Assembly: GCA_009760855.2 (NCBI GenBank)
Contig: WPIO01000040.1
Coordinates: 2,864,001 to 2,928,000 of the forward strand
Source of the DNA: Cristatella mucedo
Taxonomy: Eukaryota; Bryozoa; Phylactolaemata; Cristatellidae
Direction of reading: 5' to 3'
Length of the DNA: 64,000 bases
The notes under the pieces are model-generated. The model was not told the DNA's origin. It saw only the letters and a list, made by a program, of their open reading frames with translations, and searched no databases. Below are positions 45,406 through 58,542 of this stretch, in pieces (position 1 is the stretch's first letter; the number at the start of each line of letters is the position of its first letter). The translations under genes and the position numbers were made by a program.

Positions 45406-46432
45406 ACGTTAAAGACCTGCCGACCTCATCAGTGACTTGAAGGCTGGTTGCTTCACAGCGAACCACTGGGCAGCCTATTCCCGGCTTACATGGCCTGGCT
45501 TACAGCCTAATGACTTGGAATGTGGCTCCAGCATAAGTCACGTGCTCCAGCCTCAACGAAGATGTCGGTGGCAGCTGTAGCCCCGCCACGGCTGTCGGTC
45601 GGAAGCAGCTGGAGGCCGGCGTTCCCCATTCGGCCACGGGCTCTTGTATCGGCATCTGTGCGCCTGCTCATTTAACCAAATTGGCGCCTCTCGGCTACCG
45701 GCTGCGTGGGTGCATTACCGTATTGGCAGCAGCTAGCAGTGTTGGCAGGAGCAGCACTGGTTCACGATTGTGTCACGATCGGCGAAATGTCACCTGCTCT
45801 TTTCATACCTGCTGCTGCACCCTAATTAACACCGTTGTGCCACACCAGCTCTGCTGTGGCCTGGCTGAGCCCACTACTAACTCGGACAAGCAAACCCCGG
45901 CAGGAGCTCAGCTTGCTCAGCTTGCTCAGCAGACTGTTCTTCACGGATCGGTTGCAGACCGGACGGACGAGCATTCTTCCCTGTCACGTGGCAGACAGTC
46001 CCTGTCACGTGGCAGACAGTAGGACGCGATCCCGATGCTCTGTTTTTCGTTCGATGCGAGCTGCCAAGACCGGCTGCGACGACTAAATAGATTAGCTATT
46101 GCAGCGCCAGCTCGGCCAGTCTCGTGTTCTGATGATGAGAGTCGTGTATCCGTTTCGCCGTGTCCCGCGATGTCGAATCGGCTCGTTTTCCTCCAGGTCT
46201 CGTGGAATGACCTGCTGCCACAGCATGAAGGCAGGCAGGAAGACCTGCGTACAGTGCCGCAGGCCTTCCTACGTGAAGCTCACTGCAGCAGCGTCTTCCA
46301 CTCGCACCCACTGTGGGCGATCTTCAGCAGCCGCCTTCGCACAATGTCGTGCTCTTACAATGTCGTGCTCGAGAGAATGATGCCTTCGGGCGAAGTCAGC
46401 AAGGATAGCCAGCGGTGGGATAACTCTGGATG

Positions 46433-46505
<73 letters not shown>

Positions 46506-49024
46506 CCTTTAGCAAAACCAGCCAGAAAACATTTCGAAAGCACCGACCCGTAGCCATTTTTCAGATTGCAGTGCACCGAATGCCGAGGAACCCCGAGGCC
46601 AGCAGCAGCAGCCGCCCACCACCGCAGCATGTCTGGCAGCAACCGTTTTGAGAAATTGCTCCATCGAACAATGGAAACATCTCCTGATAAAAGTGAATGC
46701 TAAAAGCCCATTTCAATTGCTAAACAGACGTCAGTCAATGGTCCGAAATGCTGCCGACCTGTGCCGAGTGGTGCCGAGGCGGTAATCAACACGAGGCATG
46801 TTTGCTTTTAGGCACACACTGTTGCTTTAAGGCAGAATGACAATGGCACAAAAGTTGAAACCAATTCTGGTCACGGGTCCAGCAGCAATCCGACTGGCGT
46901 CGGCTTGTGAGGGCGCACAGAGGAGGGTGCAGCAGGCGCCGTCCGCGAGCCGTCGCCTGATGCAACTGATGAAACCGGAGCGAGCGCATCCGGAGCAATC
47001 CTGAGTGCTCCGAGCGCCCTGAGGCGCTTGCCCTCCGAGCTCCCTGAGTGCCTCGCAGTCCTCGGCCGTCGGCTGGCACGCGACGTCGGCAGACGGACTC
47101 TCGGGGTAGCCATCTTGCAGCAGAAGCTTGCTCGCTCGTGGGGTGTGTCGCTGAAGTCTACCGCTTTGATCCTAGCGGCTAGCCACTGCGCTATCCGGCA
47201 AGGGAACTGAGACCGAGGCTGCACTCTGCAGCATAAGCAGCAAGAGCCGCCCATTGTGGCTTCGGCCAGCGCAGCAGCTCTGCGCGCCTAGCCCGTGGCA
47301 GCCCGTGGCAGCCAAGGCAGAGGACAAGGCTGCCCTGTGCCCACTGGCAGCGCATCATCAGCTGCCACTGTAGTGCCACGCAGCCGCAAAAATCTTAGGA
47401 AACAGCCCTAGGCAGCAGGAAGGAAGCTATTGCCGAATCTGCGCTGGCTTCGGCAATCCAGATCGTGGTTCTTCAGGGCAGGAGGGATAACCGAGGATCA
47501 GGGCAGGAGGGATAACCGAGGATCAGGGCAGGAGGGATAAGCAACCTTGGCTACTAGTGATCGCCTTCCTGTGTCCTTGGCATAGAGGACATGTCTCTCC
47601 AAAGCGATAGCTTCCAGTGAAACTCAGTGGGACAGCTGGCTCACTATTAAGCTGGTCAAATTTGAGACCCTTAGTTCGACTGGCTGAGCCTGACGTGGCT
47701 GCTCGTGTAGTTAGTTCTAAAGCACCCGAATGGAGGTTAGCACTCTGGGGGAAAAGTTACAATCGTCATTTTTATTACAGCTGACTACGCCAGTCAGATG
47801 ATCGTGATCATGCGATCCTGACCATATCACGTGATGTGCAAGCAAGGACCAATGCCCTACACTGCCTCGAAGCCCCTGGTTCATAATGCTCTTTGCGGTA
47901 GTCGATGATCAAAGGTTGTGCCACTTTTTGACAGCCTTATCGGAGGTCTTCCTTTGGATTGACATCCGTGTTGCTTCACCTCACCTGTAGCCAGGTCTGC
48001 TACAGGTTGCTGGGTTGGTAGCGAGGCTGGCCAAATGAGCGGACACTGCTCTGCTCGGGCAGACGGCTGCTAAGCGATTGCCTTTTCTTTCTATTCGAGA
48101 GCGAGAAAGCAAAGCAAAGCAGAGCAGAGCACCTGTGAGGCACCAAGCTTTGAGCGACAGTCACTGCCCGGCAGCTGCTATAGCTGTAATCCGGTCACAT
48201 GAACCCATTGTGCCAAAGTGTTGACTTAGCGGTGCTAATTATTTTTTATGCAACCCGATCGAGGGACCTGAATTGCAAGCCCTGATGGCTACCCACTGAT
48301 GGCTAGCCACCCGCTGGGAGCCGAAATCAATCTAACAACAGGTGCTGCTGTACACCAGCAATAGCCAGAGAACCAGAGAAGGTCTTTACTCTGCTACGTC
48401 AAACGTAGGACTCCATTTTTTCATGCGATCAACTCCAGTTTTTACCCGATCGGCTGAGGTATCGCGTACTCGGCTAGCAAAGGGGAGCAGATGGTTGCAT
48501 GCACTCGTGGGACCAGCTGACTTGTGCACCAGGATGTGTCAGACAGCGATCAGATAGCATTATAGATAGCATGCCTGATAGCCTGTCCAGACGGCACAAG
48601 TTATCGTCGGAAAGCCTCGGCGAGGACGTGACAGGAAAGAGTCGCTGCGAGACTGTGCCTCCTCCTTCCTACCACAGCCTAGTGAGGGCCGGGCGCGGTA
48701 ATCGTAGCGCCTGCTCGCCTTAGTAGGCCTCTCGCTCGCCTACTGAGTCAAAGCAAAGGGTGTCAACACTGGTGTCAACAGTAAGGAAAACTATTGCCGA
48801 GGCAATAATAATATTAATATATAATTATATTATTATATAGTTATCAAACCCGAATTCTCTGGTTCGATAGGGCGTCGATGCTGCAAGAGCCTCGACGCGT
48901 CTTCGACGATCTCTTCGGACTTAATTAAATATACTCTGCGAACAGCTCTTACACGGAACCCTACACCGACGTGAGCCGGAATTTGAATACTCCGAAGGTG
49001 ATTTGAATTGGTTACACTGAGGTG
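45406..49024. other. No gene recognised
   Basis: Contains (CT)n at 46435-46501, a 25-bp unit (gggcaggagggataaccgag...) 2.6 times at 47476-47540, a 21-bp direct repeat at 45980-46020, and on the minus strand near 47205-47180 a lone box A-like ggatagcgcagtggctagc without box B. Short open frames near 46.1-46.4 kb and 46.9-47.2 kb have no homology I can name. Confidence 0.45.
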
Positions 49025-49029
49025 AATTC

Positions 49030-49485
49030 AAATGCTGAAATTTGAATGCTCCCCACCGCCGTCGAGACTAGTGCCTCATACGAACTTCAAATCCTTTGGA
49101 GACCGTGCCTGTGGTTCGTACGCTCCCAAAGCCTGGAACTCACTCCCGACTGGCGTCACGACATCCCCCGACTTGACGACACTTCAAAAGAAACTAAAAA
49201 CGCATCTATTTATTCACAGCATTTAGTGGGTCCACGTGATTCGTCCTTTGTGTGCTTATATGTGCTGGCACAGTGAATGCTGCCACTAATCACATTTGCA
49301 TGTTGACCCCGTGCATGTCACCCACACGTCAGTTAGTCATGCCACCTCTAACCTCATGTCATGCTTGCTGTTCATCGAGAATGCTACCGCTAAACATTCG
49401 ATCGTTCTTCCTTTGCAGCATACGTAAAGTGCCTAGAAAGAGATTGAGATCTCTGAGGGTTCTATAAAAAAAAAATGTATTTTTA
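49030..49485 (+). mobile_element. L2-type LINE C-terminal end and 3' untranslated region
   Basis: Open part includes [20 protein letters not shown], the standard C-terminal signature, followed by the family untranslated region with gtaaagtgcctagaaagag. Confidence 0.85.
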
Positions 49486-50306
49486 CTGCTATTCTCATTA
49501 AGCAACAGGAGCGAGTAGCTCGAGGAAAGTCGCACACAAAGAGCTTAACATGGAGGAGCCACGACACGAAGCTGTGATGTCACCTGATGTCACGCGATGT
49601 CAAGCAAAACAGCTAACCAGCTCAGTTCTAAAGCAGCAGCCGACTTCAAACTCGCCGATGCCAGTTTCGGCTTTTAATTGCAAGAAACTCGCCTCATCGA
49701 GGTTTCTGCAACAGCTTCCAGGATGGTGCCCTATGACCGTCTGCTCTGCTCCGGTCGTTTAGTCGGCAGACGGGCACACGGATCGGTGGACATCAATCGG
49801 AGAACTTTCTCGGCCCCTTCTTCTGCCACTTCGGGTAACGGCGAACGCGCCAAGCTCGTCCTCTTCCGAGCTATCCTGCCTTTTGGAGAACCGAGTCAAG
49901 GTCGTATTTCCCATGGCTTGTTGATCCAGACATCTTTGGCTTCGACAGATAATTCTGCTTGTTTTTGGAGAGCTGTTCGTTCCTGATTGGATTGTGTACT
50001 GTTTTCTGCTGCCCAGCTACTGTCGAACTAACAATGTACGTTTATGTTAAGTTTTCGATATATTCGGGATCTTAGAGCCTATTGTTGGATATTGCACTAC
50101 CTGCATGATGCATTGCGTGGCCACAGGGTTACTTGCTATGTACTCCAGTGCCTACAGAGTCTAACGAGACGTTTTACATTATTTCAATTGCACGATGACC
50201 ACAGAAAGAGAGAGAGAGACAGGGAGGGACAGGGAGAGGGACAGGGAGAGAGACAGAGAGACAGAGACGGAGACAGAGATAGAGAGACAGAGAGAGAAAC
50301 AGACAG

Positions 50307-50367
<61 letters not shown>

Positions 50368-50727
50368 GACAGAGACAGAGAGAGCGAGAGAGGGGAGAGA
50401 GAGAGAGAGAGGAGGGCAGGACAGAAAGAGAGTGCTGGAGGTTGCTGCAGCTGCCACTTTAAATGCTGCACGGTATCGCGGTATCAATCAAGATCCGGTT
50501 CATGCTGGTTGCACGGGCAAGGTTAATGTTCTCTTTGCGTCGGCCATCCTTCAATATTTTTTTCATGAAGCTGTCGGGGTCTGCTACAGAGCACGAACCG
50601 AACGGCTTTTCCACTGTAACATGGTGTGCTCCAGCACGAAGTCCACAATTGCCCAGTCGGCCATGCCTCGGCCACGCCTCCTGCTGTCCGACGCTTGTTG
50701 CTACTAGAGATTGCTAAGGCCATCTCT
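49486..50727. other. No gene recognised; purine-rich repeat
   Basis: 50203-50425 is a compound GA / GACA / GACG repeat about 220 bases long. The remainder has no supported exon. Confidence 0.5.
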
Positions 50728-51302
50728 CCAGGTAAATAGGTGTCTTTAAGTTCTTTTTAAATGTGGTCAAGTCAAGGGATGTTGTGATGCAAGTCGGGAG
50801 GGAGTTCCAGGCTTTGGGAGCATACGAACTAAATGCACGGTCTCCAAAGGATTTAAGGTTTGTACGAAGAATTGGTAAACTGTTGGATCCCGAGAAGCGG
50901 GTGGTACGATGCTTGGCCTGGTGGGGGAGTAGATGTGAGATGTAGGCTGGAGCCAAAGAATGAAGTGACCTAAAAGCGAGCAACACAACTTTGAAGTCGA
51001 TCGTTTGGTTGACTGGTAGCCAGTGCAGGTAGGTGAGAAGTGGTATGATGTGGCAACTGCGCCGCTCACGACAGACAAGCCTAGCTGCAGAGTTTTGCAC
51101 CGGCTGTAATCGCCTGATTGCACAAGCAGGTGGGCCAGCAAGCACTCTGTGTTACAGAAGTCGCGACGTGATGTCACGAATGCATGGACCAACTTAGACG
51201 CGGTATCCTTATCTAAACAAGCCCGAATTTTAGCAATGTTATGTAGCTGAAAGTGGGCCGACTTGATTGTGGAGCTTTTGTGGTCATCTAACGAGAGGTC
51301 AC
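50728..51302 (-). mobile_element. L2-type LINE C-terminal coding fragment
   Basis: Minus strand, nearly intact frame with FVTSRRDFCN, VQNSAARLVCRERRSCH and [20 protein letters not shown]. Both ends are cut; the untranslated region is missing. Confidence 0.88.
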
Positions 51303-52508
51303 ATCTGTTTGCCCCCTGAGCTTATCCTCTCTGGGCCTTTTCTCTCTCGGTCGCAGCTGCCTTGCGCAGTGTACCCATCTGTGGTCTGTGTCGGCGCTCG
51401 AGTACACACTCTCTCACTTGCAGGCACGCATGCGTAGTGTTGGATATGATTGGTTGTGATGCCGTTGTTGGGCATTTCGTTGTCTTTATGGTTGCACACA
51501 GACAGTACCGGCACAAAGCTTCGAAAGCATTCTGACTGCAACGCACGAGCTCTGGATCTGCCTCTGGAGTTAGTTTCACCTGCAAACAAATGACCGGCTC
51601 CCGCCAGCTTTTCCACCGACCAATCCAGCGGCAGGATTCAGGATTCTGCGATGTCCGGCTCCAGAGATGGCTACACTTGTCGTGGCGGCCGATGCGCTGT
51701 ACTAGGAAGCAGGCGCTCGGCAGCCAATCGTAGCGGGCTCCCGTGACTCGCGCGGCTGCTCTCCAGCCCGAACGCCTGAGCGCTCCTCTGGTGCTCGATA
51801 AATAAGCTCTGCTCTAACCTGGAAAAACATTATCTCTGGCCGAAGAGCTAGTTGCTTGCCTGTCCGTCGCAGAGAGCACTCAATCAGACGAAAAACATGC
51901 ATTATCAAGTCAACGACGATTAATCAATAGCTGAAAGTCGCGAGGAGGTCGGAGCCGCATGGAGGAGAGTGGAGGCAGAGCGGCCCTGACTCCTGGACGG
52001 GCTCCTCGCCTGCTCGGGCCGTTGTCTACTGAAGAAGTGCTGAGTAAATACGCCCCCTCGTCTCCGCCGCCCCCCCCCCCCGGGAAGATGACCGCATAAG
52101 TGCGAGCTCGGGGCCATCGCGACGAGATATTCAGGTAGAAGGATGAATATCTGCAATACCAATTAAACCGTCGTTAGCAACCAAAGAAATAAAGAAGAAA
52201 CAGAGAGGGGGAGAGATGGGAGAGAGGAACAAAGGGGGAGAAGAAAAAGAGGCGGCGAGAGAGGAGGATAGATTGGGAGGGGAGAGCGAAGAAGAGATGG
52301 GAAAGAGGGGACGAGAGAGGGCGAGAGTGGTTGAGCGAGGGAGAGTGCAAGCAATCAAGTAAAAGAGGAAGAGAGAGAGAGAAAGAGTGGAGGTAAGAGA
52401 GACACCCTCGGCCATCAAATACATTCACATTGACCTTTGTCGGGGCGAGCACCTTAACCATTGGGCCAAACCAGCACGCGGATGAGAGCTAGATTGTCGG
52501 AGGAAGAA

Positions 52509-52581
<73 letters not shown>

Positions 52582-52627
52582 CAGAGAGACAGAGAGACAG
52601 AGAGACAGAGAGACAGAGAGAGGGAGG

Positions 52628-52704
<77 letters not shown>

Positions 52705-52862
52705 CGAACTTCGCCATCCGCAGGCATCAGAACGCAAAGGTGTCCTGGGCTTTGCGAACCGGCACCAGAACGCAGAACGGGGTTGAGCGGGAAATCAGCT
52801 GGTACTCGTTAAGGTGTCGGCCAGGTGCCGGAAAGATTAACTATGGTGTCCGCCCAACAAAT

Positions 52863-52894
<32 letters not shown>

Positions 52895-53348
52895 CGTGTG
52901 TGTGTGCGTGTGCGTGTGCGTGTGTGTGTGCGTGTGTGTGTGCGTGTGCGTGTGTGTGTGCGCGCGCGCGTGCGTGGCGCGAAATAAATAAAAGGCGAAA
53001 CTCTCCGAGTGCAGCACACTGGGACGAGCCCGCCACGCCCCCTATTTCATCCATCCTCCCCAGCTAGCTGCGCTGGCGAGCGCTCGGAGCCGGACGGCTT
53101 CAAATCGCCTGCTGTTGCTGCTGCTGCTGCGTCAGTCCACTTCCGGCCTCCCGCCTTCGGCGCCGGTCATTCTGCAACCAAGTACAGCTGCTGCTGCTGC
53201 TGCTGCTGCGGCGGCGGCGGCGGCGGCTGCTGCGGCGGCGGAAGCCGGTCTGGTAAGCCGGTCTGAGCGAACAGAGGAGGAGCTGAGCCGCAGCGGCGCA
53301 AGCCACGTGACCGCCAGCGGAATGCCGCCGCCGAGTCATCGATTGTGG
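51303..53348. other. No gene recognised; GA and GT microsatellites
   Basis: 52196-52420 is GA-rich, 52507-52702 is (GA)n with GACA interruptions, and 52862-52975 is (GT)n. CpG-rich sequence with CTG/CGG triplets (53110-53240) follows. I cannot support an exon. Confidence 0.5.
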
Positions 53349-53616
53349 CCGGAAGTGTGAGATGCCAGGCTCGTTGCGGCCTAGTTGCAGAAATGTCGCC
53401 GCGCCGAAGAAGGCCGCGACCACGACTCCAGTTCATCCAGGCTCCCGCAATGGCTTCCCGCCTTACGTCGGCTGCTTCCGCGGTTTGCTCTCTCCAATCG
53501 CAATCGCAGAGGCCGCGTTCTCTCGCAATGCGTCACGTAATGGAGAAGAAAAAGCATCCGGCCGTTCAACGGGCGGAAGCAATCCACCCATTCTTCGTTT
53601 TCCGTCCTCGTTGTAA
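53349..53616 (+). promoter_or_regulatory. Possible promoter/start region: ETS-like site before an ATG
   Basis: CCGGAAGTG at 53349-53357 is followed at 53362 by an ATG with an 84-codon open frame (MPGSLRPSCRN...). The layout mimics the COQ2 and Maf starts and the area is CpG-rich. There is no homology and no convincing donor, so a gene start here is only a possibility. Confidence 0.25.
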
Positions 53617-53719
53617 AAGCGTTAAAGACAAAGCTTGACACTCTGCGGGCGATCGGTCGTCCAGCCCGGCCTACCAGTTTACTCTGGGGAGCAAACGTCG
53701 GCCGCTCCTGGGGCTGAGC

Positions 53720-53876
53720 TTAGCGGTAAGGTTCGCGCGAACTTCAGGAGCGAGGTCGTGGACTCGAAGCGCGCAGCAGACGGTCGCTCGTTGCCTGCTG
53801 CGAGCGGGGAGCTATAGCCGCTAAGGCTACAGCTTCTGCCACTGCTTAAATGGGCGCGGTTGAATCGGCCAACCTT
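53720..53876 (+). mobile_element. tRNA-headed SINE family 1, diverged
   Basis: Head ttagcggtaaggttcgcgcg, box B-like gaggtcgtggactcgaagc, body with gctatagccgctaaggct and end cggttgaatcggcc. Confidence 0.65.
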
Positions 53877-53879
53877 GAC

Positions 53880-54150
53880 CTTTGCCTTGTCTCGATGTTC
53901 TTCTTTGCTGACGTGGAGACATATGAGGAGGAAGCTTAAAGCGCACCTGTTCATTGCAGCATTTGGCGGGTCTCTGCGATTCGTCCTTCGTGTGCATGCT
54001 CGTGCTTACACTGTGCCTGCTGCTTGCAGACTGTTAACCACCAATCATTCGGTAGTGCTTTCCGTACGGCGTCTGTAACGTGCCTAGGAAGAGATTCAGT
54101 TGTGTGAGGGCGCTACGCAAATGCGTTATTTTATAATTGTTTGCATTGTT
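53880..54150 (+). mobile_element. L2-related LINE 3' end, variant type
   Basis: Coding end (aggaagcttaaagcgcacctgttc), then gcagcatttggcgggtctct, gtgattcgtcc-like block, and cgtgcctaggaagagattcag. Closest to the fragment at 6600. Confidence 0.65.
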
Positions 54151-54945
54151 GTTTTTCTTAGCAACTTGTGGCGTCTGTGTAGTTCAACGCCCATTTTTTT
54201 GAATGAGCACTAACATCGTCGGCAGGAATCCAGCGACCAGCGAGAAGCCACGCGAGAAAGCAGCAGCCGACGCGGCGGCGGCGGCGGCCCCATCGCTGCG
54301 AACTACTGCTGCCTGAGCGGGCTCCACCCCACACACCCCACCCCCTATCAGGCCGTCCGGCCCCTTGGAGGCCCCTCCCCGGAGATTCCTCCGCTTCGCC
54401 GCTTGACTACGGGCACGACTACGCCGAGACGCCACATCGCGAAATCGCTACAAGCCGGTGCCCCCTGCGTCGCAGCGTAAAGAGACGCGGGTCACGCCCT
54501 TCGGCGTGGCTTTCGGCATTCTATCTAGTAAAAATGCCAGAGATTTCGCGCCACAGAAGTCTGGATTGACCGTCGCAGCGCGAGACGGTTGTCTTCCCAT
54601 TAATTCGCGAACGCACGCACACCATACGTTACGGTTTGGTAAGGCGATAGCCGGCGAAGCTGCTCCTACTTCTGCCGCCGTGAAACGGTCCGATTACGAC
54701 TGATAGTTATCACTCCCGGCTCATGAATAGCAGCGGCACACGGAACCGATTATGTGTGCGACAATCTAAGGCCGAGGCCGCATAAATTCCGACGCCGCGA
54801 GACAGGCAGTCAGTCGTGCGATTCCAGACTCAGCCTTGGCATTCGAGCCGATTTGAGCTGCAGGCCGCGGAGCAGTCGGTCGGTGTACACCTTGGCGTCC
54901 GCTGCCGTCGAACAGACTCGCCTGCGCTACTTGGATACGGACTCA
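54151..54945. other. No gene recognised
   Basis: CpG-rich mid section with GCGGCGG runs. Several short frames, none with homology. Confidence 0.4.
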
Positions 54946-55075
54946 TTATGTTAAGGCTCACTCGCCATTCGAGCGTGCTTCCTTTGCAGCAAATGTGAAA
55001 CGCTTAGAGTTAGAGTTCTGTGAGGGCGCTTTATCGAGTCCCTCAGTCATTGTTATCATCACTAATAATAAAAGG
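54946..55075 (+). mobile_element. L2-type LINE tail
   Basis: gcagcaaatgtgaaacgctt, gagggcgctttatcgagt and an imperfect AATAATAAA end. Confidence 0.55.
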
Positions 55076-55119
55076 AATGAGCGCTCTTCGTCGCTGCCAT
55101 GTTCCCGCTACTGGTCTGC

Positions 55120-55210
55120 GTGCCTGCGTGTCTGCGTGCCTGCGTGCCTGCGTGCCTGCGTGCCTGCGTGTCTGCGTGCCTGCGTGCCTGCGTGCCTGCG
55201 TGCCTGCGTG
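55120..55210 (+). repeat. 8-bp tandem repeat (TGCGTGCC)n
   Basis: About ten units with occasional tgtc variants. Confidence 0.9.
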
Positions 55211-55274
55211 CATCGTTGCTGCACCCATGAATGCATCCATCCGCGATGAAAGCTTCAGGCGCGATAGAATAGGA

Positions 55275-55430
55275 GGTGAGGTGCGCGCTCTTCGCGACCG
55301 CGGTCGCGAAGTCACCGAAGGTCACCGGTCACTACGGTTCGTATCGTGCAGTGAGCGATCCTGTATTGCCAACTGCAAGCGGCGATTCTGTCGCTATTCA
55401 AATGAGGTTGCGAAATCAGTTTAAAATCCC
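55275..55430 (+). mobile_element. tRNA-headed SINE family 1 with a palindrome between the boxes
   Basis: Body cctgtattgccaactgcaagcggcgattctgtcgctattcaaatgaggttg is cut here to its landmarks tattgccaactgcaagc and ctgtcgctattcaaatgagg. The head contains the exact 22-bp palindrome cttcgcgaccg/cggtcgcgaag at 55290-55311. Box B is eroded. Confidence 0.65.
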
Positions 55431-56039
55431 CGCAGGCGTCACCGGTAGTCGCCGCGCGCCGGCTGAGACTTCCGGCATCGCTTCTAGAGCTTCTCTTGCG
55501 GCTCTCAGTTCTGTCTGGAAGCAAAAGCCGCGTGCCACATTTGTAAATGAAATGTAATGATGAATGATGAAATGTAATGTAAGATGAATGAAAGATGAAT
55601 GAAAGATGAATGAAATGTAAATGAAGCTGTTAAATTAGCTAATATTTATTTTTTCCTAGGTAGCCGCTCTCAGCCGGTAAAGCGGTATTGCTGGCGCACA
55701 GCCGGCAACTGCTGAAGGAAAATGCAGGCGGCTCTGGGTGAGTCGCTTTTGTAAGACAAACGGCGCACGAGCCGGCAACGATATCGACTGGGAGCGGCCG
55801 AAATCGGTCTCGCGGTCCGAAAACTCGATCACGCGGTACGGCTGTAACGTAGCTTTTCATTCCGCCGAGGACATCTTCATTCCCTTTCGACTCCGTCGAG
55901 GACCGCGCGTAGCGCGCGAGGGAGACAACTCGCTAATTTAGTGCACCGCAAAGCCGGCGATCGGCGTGCCACGTCGGGGTTCGTGAGCCGGGCAGATACT
56001 ATCGATCACCAAGTTCTTCTTGAGCGCCTCTCATCTGGC

Positions 56040-56172
56040 CTAAAATGGTTCAGGTCCCATTTCAGTGGGAGACTCTAGAGTATTGATGTGACTGAACAAA
56101 ATTCATCAGAGGAAACACTAAAGTACCGGGTACTCCCACGGCTCTGTGCGTGGTACGCGTCTTTTCACAGTT

Positions 56173-56249
<77 letters not shown>

Positions 56250-56805
56250 TCTCTTGCCGATGTGATTGCCAAGCACAATCTAGGCTTTCACTTCTATGCA
56301 GATGACACTCGGTAGTACCTTTGCTTTGATCCATCCCAGCCCTCGAGCAAGTCAAATTTTCACAACTCCCTTGCTGCATGTATTGATGAAGTTGGCACAA
56401 GAATGGCAGCAAACTTTCTTAAATTGAATGATGATAAAACCAGCTAACTGGTTATTAGCAAACTAACTGTGATTCGGACATTCAAAAGGTTAACGCTCAA
56501 AATTGGCTCTTCCAGCATTGCAACTGTTGAATCTGCACAAAATCCCAGTGTCGTGTTCCAAAGTGACCTTTCATTAGAGGACCGCATCAGCTGCACGGTC
56601 AAGTCTGCCTACTTTCAGCTACATAGCATTGCTAAAATTCGGGCTTGTTTAGGCAGGGGTGCCTTATCTAAATTGGCCCATGCATTTGTAACATCCCGTC
56701 TTTACTTCTGTAACTCGCTGCTTGCTGGTCTACCGGCCTGTGCAATCAGGCGTTTACAGCTGGTGCAAAACTCCGCAACTAATACGTCGTCTGTTTGTAG
56801 ATTGA
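56040..56805 (+). mobile_element. L2-type LINE reverse transcriptase fragment containing an internal (CT)n expansion
   Basis: Matches the RT of the 32980-35713 copy from the WFRS block on. At 56176-56252 a (CT)n run replaces the short segment between the VLF and ADVIAKH motifs, and the frame is still open across it. After it come ADVIAKHNLGFHFYADDT with a stop two codons later, and the thumb region to about 56800 (FVTSRLYFCNSLLAGLPACA). Inactive. Confidence 0.9.
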
Positions 56806-58130
56806 GCCGCACTTTCGGCTACACGAGCACAGTGCCCGTAGCAGCTAATGCGGCGATCCTCGGCAGAAGAATGCTGGCGGCCTTATCGAGAGCCACCTGC
56901 ACGAACCCAGCATACTACGTCGAGCGTGCTTAAGTACTTAGAATCAGCTCGGGCCTCGATGGCAATGATCCCGTCAGGCGTGCAGAGCTGATAATGTTCG
57001 CTTTGTATTGGCGTCGTTCGGTGCCCTTCGGTGCCCTTGGGTCAATGCACACGAGGAGCGGCTCTGCTCCGTAGGTAACTAATACAGTCGGGCTAGCACT
57101 TGATGAACGGTTTGTGTACAGCGACTCCCCTTAATGCCAGCCGCGCCTGCACGTTGCACGAGTTGGCTTTACCGCCGCGCCTCGGCTATTCGGTGGGTCT
57201 CTCACGCTGCGGCCCGGACGACGGAGTCCATTCTTCGAGCGAGCGCCTCTCGCACGCTCGCTCGCGGCACCGTCGACGTCGAGAGCGCGCACGAAAGAAA
57301 CGAAAACATCACTGTAGTAATCTCCGCGCCGTAACCTCCGACCCCGCCGAATTCGATGGGGAAACGCCGCCGCCGTTGGGCGAGGTGGGGGCGGCGGCAG
57401 GGGTCAAAGCGGTTCTCGGTTCAGGCTCTCGCGGAAGCCGCCGGCGTACGCGGCGGCGGCGAATGCGACGAGCTCGCGCGTCGAATGCCGAGAAGGAAAG
57501 GCGGCGCTTTGTTAGAAGCGCGCGGGCTAAAAGCTAGCGCCAGCGCCGAGCTGATGCACGCAAAAGCGGCCACGCGGCCTGACGAACGAGTCGAGAGTGC
57601 GAGAAGTAGTAGCGAGCGGACGTAGTATCTGAGCGATCTGACGCAAACTGCCGCGTTTTCTACTACTCCAAATCGGCTGCACGATGCGTCAGACGCGACG
57701 AGTTGCATTGCATGGACTGCGGCCACGCTACGAACACTTGTGCACGGGGTATGCCGAATTTCCCAGCATGCCGCTCTCAGTGCGCTCGCGCGGCAGAATG
57801 AGCTGAAACGCACTAGTTTTTGTTATCGCAAATGGATTGCGGTGCGGTTGGGGCGGATCGAGGCTGCAGTCTCTCTACGAACAATTGTCTGCTCAAGTTC
57901 AAGTCAAACAAGTTCAAGTTCATTTTCAACAAGTTCAAGTTCAACTCAGAAGCTCAGCTGACGATTTCGCGTTGTGCACACTTGTGCATAGAACACGCGA
58001 GACCAACTTGCTCGGCAGAATCGCGCAACATTCTCGAGAAAATGAACTGCCAAGTGTCGCCTCGATGACGGCAACGTGATGCCCGGCGTGCCCAGCGTGC
58101 CGCAGACAGCAATAGAAAACGACATTGGCT
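56806..58130. other. CpG-rich region without a defined gene
   Basis: GC-rich with Arg-rich open frames of no recognisable homology, and a short direct repeat of caagttcaag at 57893-57950. Possible promoter island. Confidence 0.35.
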
Positions 58131-58258
58131 GATTTAATGGCCTCATCTGCAGAGCGGCAGAAAAGCCTTAACGACTATCGCCACCGCTTGCAGTTGGCAA
58201 TACGAGATCGTCCAACTGCAGGATTCGCTGTTCGCGAAGAGCGCGCACCCTTACCTCC
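58131..58258 (-). mobile_element. tRNA-headed SINE family 1 (inverted partner 1)
   Basis: Minus strand: head gggtgcgcgctcttcgcgaa, body with gcggtggcgatagtc, end gatgaggccattaaatcagcc. Faces the copy at 58543. Confidence 0.7.
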
Positions 58259-58261
58259 TGG

Positions 58262-58460
58262 GCGTGGTGCCGCAGTGGTGCCCCAGTGATACCGCAGTGG
58301 TACCGCAGTGATACCGCAGTGATACCGCAGCGGTGCCCCAGTGATAACGGAGTGGTACCGCAGCGGTGCCCCAGTGATACAGCAGTGGTGCCGCAGTGGT
58401 GCCGCAGTGGTACCGCAGCGGTGCCGCAGCGGTGCCGCAGTGGTGCCCCAGTGATACCGC
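58262..58460 (+). repeat. 12-bp minisatellite between two SINEs
   Basis: About 16 units of the type ccgcagtggtgc / ccgcagtgatac, mixed in irregular order. Confidence 0.9.
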
Positions 58461-58542
58461 AGCAGCAGCAGCAGCGAAAGCTCGCCGATCGCGCTATAAA
58501 CTCGCGTCGTTCTAAGCAGCGCGACGCGATCGCTCTCGAGCC

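Noticed and set aside
46871-47254. Minus-strand frame with an AAGATGGC-type start (ATG near 47113)
   Set aside because: No homology, no donor, and it overlaps a tRNA-like SINE head; evidence too thin to call a gene.
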